Positions 62,042 through 64,000 of a stretch of DNA of 64,000 nucleotides are shown in pieces. A program made the translations under genes and the position numbers. The stretch covers positions 310,001 through 374,000 of the forward strand of contig JAXMNU010000003.1 in assembly GCA_034670265.1 (NCBI GenBank), given 5' to 3'. Positions within the stretch are counted from its first letter, which is position 1, and every line of letters begins with the position of its first letter. The DNA comes from Halomarinibacterium sp034670265 (lineage in GTDB: Bacteria > Bacteroidota > Bacteroidia > Flavobacteriales > Flavobacteriaceae). Below the pieces are notes generated by a model, which was not told where the DNA came from, did no database searches, and was given only the letters and a program-made list of their open reading frames with translations.

Positions 62042-62734
62042 ATGGGATTACTCTCCTCTTCTATCGCCAGAAAAGTTGCTATGGCTCTTTCTGGATTGTT
62101 TTTGGTCTTTTTTCTAGCACAGCATTTTACTATCAATTTTACTTCGGTTATTGCGCCAGAGACCTTTAATAGTTGGTCTCATTTTATGGGAACCAATGGC
62201 TTAGTACAAGGTGTTTTGCAACCCATTTTAATTTTTGGAGTGGTTTTTCACTTTGTGATGGGATTTGTGTTAGAAATTAAAAACCGAAACGCCAGAGCTA
62301 TAAAATATGCTAGTTACAAAGGAAGTGCTAATGCAAGTTGGGCTTCACGAAATATGATTATTTCTGGACTGGTTGTGCTTGCTTTTTTAGGACTTCATAT
62401 GTACGATTTTTGGGTACATGAAATGCAAGTAAAATATATTCAAGGGGATATGTCTGGATTAATAGACCCTAGTAATCCAAACTCTGGTTTTAGATATTAT
62501 GAAGAAACCGTCCACAAGTTTGAAAGTCACACCAGAGTTATTATTTATGTAATTTCTTTTGTGTTGTTATCTGTACATTTATGGCACGGATTTGCTTCGG
62601 CTTTTCAAAGTGTAGGATTCAACAATAAATATTCAAAAGGATTAAAAGGCTTTACTAAAGCCTTTGCGATTGTAATTCCTGCAGGCTTTATTTTTATAGC
62701 ACTATATCATCACATTAATCAATTAATCCACTAA
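62042..62734 (+). CDS. sdhC: Succinate dehydrogenase / fumarate reductase cytochrome b subunit
   Basis: 230 residues, single-subunit di-haem-type membrane anchor (as in Wolinella and Bacteroidota complex II), with five predicted membrane helices. Haem-ligand histidines are likely in FFLAQHFTINF near 27, VVFHFVMGF near 73, VLAFLGLHMYDFW near 118 and SVHLWHGFASAFQSVG near 178. Linked to sdhA 11 bases downstream; the iron-sulfur subunit gene should follow past the window edge. A canonical promoter precedes the gene. Confidence 0.95.
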   Translation: MGLLSSSIARKVAMALSGLFLVFFLAQHFTINFTSVIAPETFNSWSHFMGTNGLVQGVLQPILIFGVVFHFVMGFVLEIKNRNARAIKYASYKGSANASWASRNMIISGLVVLAFLGLHMYDFWVHEMQVKYIQGDMSGLIDPSNPNSGFRYYEETVHKFESHTRVIIYVISFVLLSVHLWHGFASAFQSVGFNNKYSKGLKGFTKAFAIVIPAGFIFIALYHHINQLIH

Positions 62735-62745
62735 TAGCTACCGAT

Positions 62746-64000
62746 ATGTCATTAGATTCAAGATTACCCAAAGGACCTTTAGCCCAAAAGTGGACAAAAC
62801 ACAAAAACGACATTAACCTCGTTAACCCTGCCAACAAACGTAATATCGATGTGATTGTGGTTGGTACAGGATTAGCAGGAGGAAGTGCTGCTGCCACCTT
62901 AGCCGAATTGGGTTACAACGTTAAGACTTTTTGCTATCAAGATTCTCCACGTCGCGCACACTCCATTGCAGCTCAAGGAGGAATTAATGCAGCTAAAAAC
63001 TATCAAGGAGATGGGGATTCTACCTATCGACTTTTTTACGATACCATTAAAGGAGGAGATTATCGTTCTCGCGAAGAAAATGTATATCGCCTTGCTGAAG
63101 TTTCAGCTAATATTATAGATCAGTGTGTTGCACAAGGTGTTCCTTTTGCACGTGAATATGGAGGATTACTCGATAACCGATCGTTTGGTGGAGTACTCGT
63201 TTCTAGAACTTTTTATGCTAAAGGACAGACAGGTCAGCAGTTATTATTGGGGGCCTATTCTGCAATGAATAGACAAATCAATCGCGGAAAAATAAAGCCT
63301 TACAACCGTCATGAAATGTTGGATTTGGTGATTGTGGATGGGAAAGCTCGTGGAATCATTGCTCGTAATTTGGTGACGGGTGAACTCGAAAGACATTCGG
63401 CTCACGCTGTGGTGATTGCTTCTGGTGGCTACGGAAATGTATTTTTCCTTTCCACCAATGCGATGGGAAGTAACGTAACAGCTTCTTGGAAAATTCATAA
63501 AAAAGGAGCGCATTTTGCCAACCCTTGTTACACACAAATTCACCCAACCTGTATTCCGGTTTCGGGAGATCATCAATCTAAATTGACGTTAATGTCTGAA
63601 TCCCTTCGGAATGACGGACGTATTTGGGTGCCTAAAAAATTAGAAGATGCAAAAGCGATTCGGGAAGGCAAATTAAAACCTACCGAACTTGCTGAAGATG
63701 ATAGAGATTACTACTTAGAACGTCGTTATCCTTCCTTCGGAAACTTGGTGCCTCGAGATGTAGCTTCTCGTGCAGCTAAAGAGCGTTGCGACGCTGGATT
63801 TGGAGTTAATAAAACAGGCGAAGCGGTGTATTTAGATTTTTCAGCAGCGATTATGCGTTATGGAAAAGAGCAGGCAGTCATGAATCACATTGAAAACCCT
63901 TCCGAGGATATTATTCGTGAATTGGGTGAAAAAGTGGTGGAGAACAAGTATGGAAACTTGTTTCAAATGTACGAAAAAATCGTAGATCAAAATCCGTACA
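62746..64000 (+). CDS. sdhA: Succinate dehydrogenase / fumarate reductase flavoprotein subunit, 3' end outside window
   Basis: 418 codons seen, open to the window edge (full proteins are about 660-670 residues). FAD-binding start VIVVGTGLAGGSAAATLAELG near 38; HSIAAQGGINAAKN (His for covalent FAD); GGDYRSREENVYRLAE; PFAREYGGLLDNRSFGG near 145; HPTCIPVSGDHQS near 265 for substrate binding; RRYPSFGNLVPRDVASRA near 325. The long form matches the Bacteroidota fumarate-reductase-like complex II, which can work in either direction. Second gene of the sdh unit. Confidence 0.95.
   Translation, partial: MSLDSRLPKGPLAQKWTKHKNDINLVNPANKRNIDVIVVGTGLAGGSAAATLAELGYNVKTFCYQDSPRRAHSIAAQGGINAAKNYQGDGDSTYRLFYDTIKGGDYRSREENVYRLAEVSANIIDQCVAQGVPFAREYGGLLDNRSFGGVLVSRTFYAKGQTGQQLLLGAYSAMNRQINRGKIKPYNRHEMLDLVIVDGKARGIIARNLVTGELERHSAHAVVIASGGYGNVFFLSTNAMGSNVTASWKIHKKGAHFANPCYTQIHPTCIPVSGDHQSKLTLMSESLRNDGRIWVPKKLEDAKAIREGKLKPTELAEDDRDYYLERRYPSFGNLVPRDVASRAAKERCDAGFGVNKTGEAVYLDFSAAIMRYGKEQAVMNHIENPSEDIIRELGEKVVENKYGNLFQMYEKIVDQNPY

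Overview
The window comes from a low-GC member of the Flavobacteriaceae (phylum Bacteroidota), probably marine or free-living; the genus cannot be settled from sequence alone. The evidence is type IX secretion signals (one type B and three type A C-terminal sorting domains), a PorP/SprF-OmpA-CHU_C trio, TonB-dependent receptors with a carboxypeptidase-like leader domain, DUF2480, DUF3078 and DUF3108 proteins, a flavobacterial suf operon, an eukaryote-like IleRS, and Bacteroidota promoters (TTTG, about 19-22 nt, TAnnTTTG). No tRNA, rRNA, CRISPR array or insertion sequence was seen, and no gene-free stretch exceeds 300 bases.

Layout. 1-8.5 kb: end of a small membrane protein, a TonB receptor, an M23 lipoprotein, and aromatic amino acid catabolism genes (hmgA and hppD for tyrosine, kynA for tryptophan). 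8.7-20.4 kb: housekeeping genes (a patatin/beta-barrel protein coupled to uvrC, a second TonB receptor, a rimK-aspartoacylase-MTHFS operon, a histidine kinase, lspA, a DksA-like protein). 20.4-23.9 kb: ileS, which carries a palindromic repeat inside its reading frame. 24.0-26.4 kb: the only clearly accessory stretch. It holds a GC-richer orphan gene and the remains of a restriction-modification-like locus: an HTH controller with a palindromic operator at its start codon, a 38-codon stub of a cytosine-5 methyltransferase, a small unknown gene and a possible nuclease. 26.5-33 kb: OmpA, PorP/SprF and a giant type-B-sorted surface protein. 33-35.4 kb: a phosphoesterase-family enzyme and hflX. 35.4-43.8 kb: suf Fe-S assembly operon (sufA, sufB, a lipoprotein gene, sufC, sufD, sufS, a META gene, sufE, a SufT-like gene, DUF2480), with a DUF3078 protein downstream. 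43.9-52.5 kb: a six-gene exported cluster (three choice-of-anchor-B propeller proteins, a seven-bladed propeller lipoprotein, an MbnP-like lipoprotein and a MauG/MbnH-like di-haem lipoprotein). 52.7-64 kb: thiL, two tiny Zn-ribbon genes, an alpha/beta hydrolase, brnQ, a CBM48 protein, aminopeptidase P, a Crp/Fnr regulator, a large BNR-propeller protein, sdhC and the first two thirds of sdhA.

How genes work together. HppD and HmgA act in sequence from 4-hydroxyphenylpyruvate to maleylacetoacetate; the next two enzymes of that route are not here. The Suf genes form one transcription unit mobilising sulfur (SufS/SufE), assembling clusters (SufBCD) and transferring them (SufA, SufT-like). The 43.9-52.5 kb cluster is the best candidate for a poorly described system: by analogy with the MbnH/MbnP pair, a di-haem enzyme may oxidise a tryptophan of the neighbouring MbnP-like protein to build a copper site, with the secreted propeller proteins as possible surface partners. 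That functional link is inference from gene order and family resemblance.
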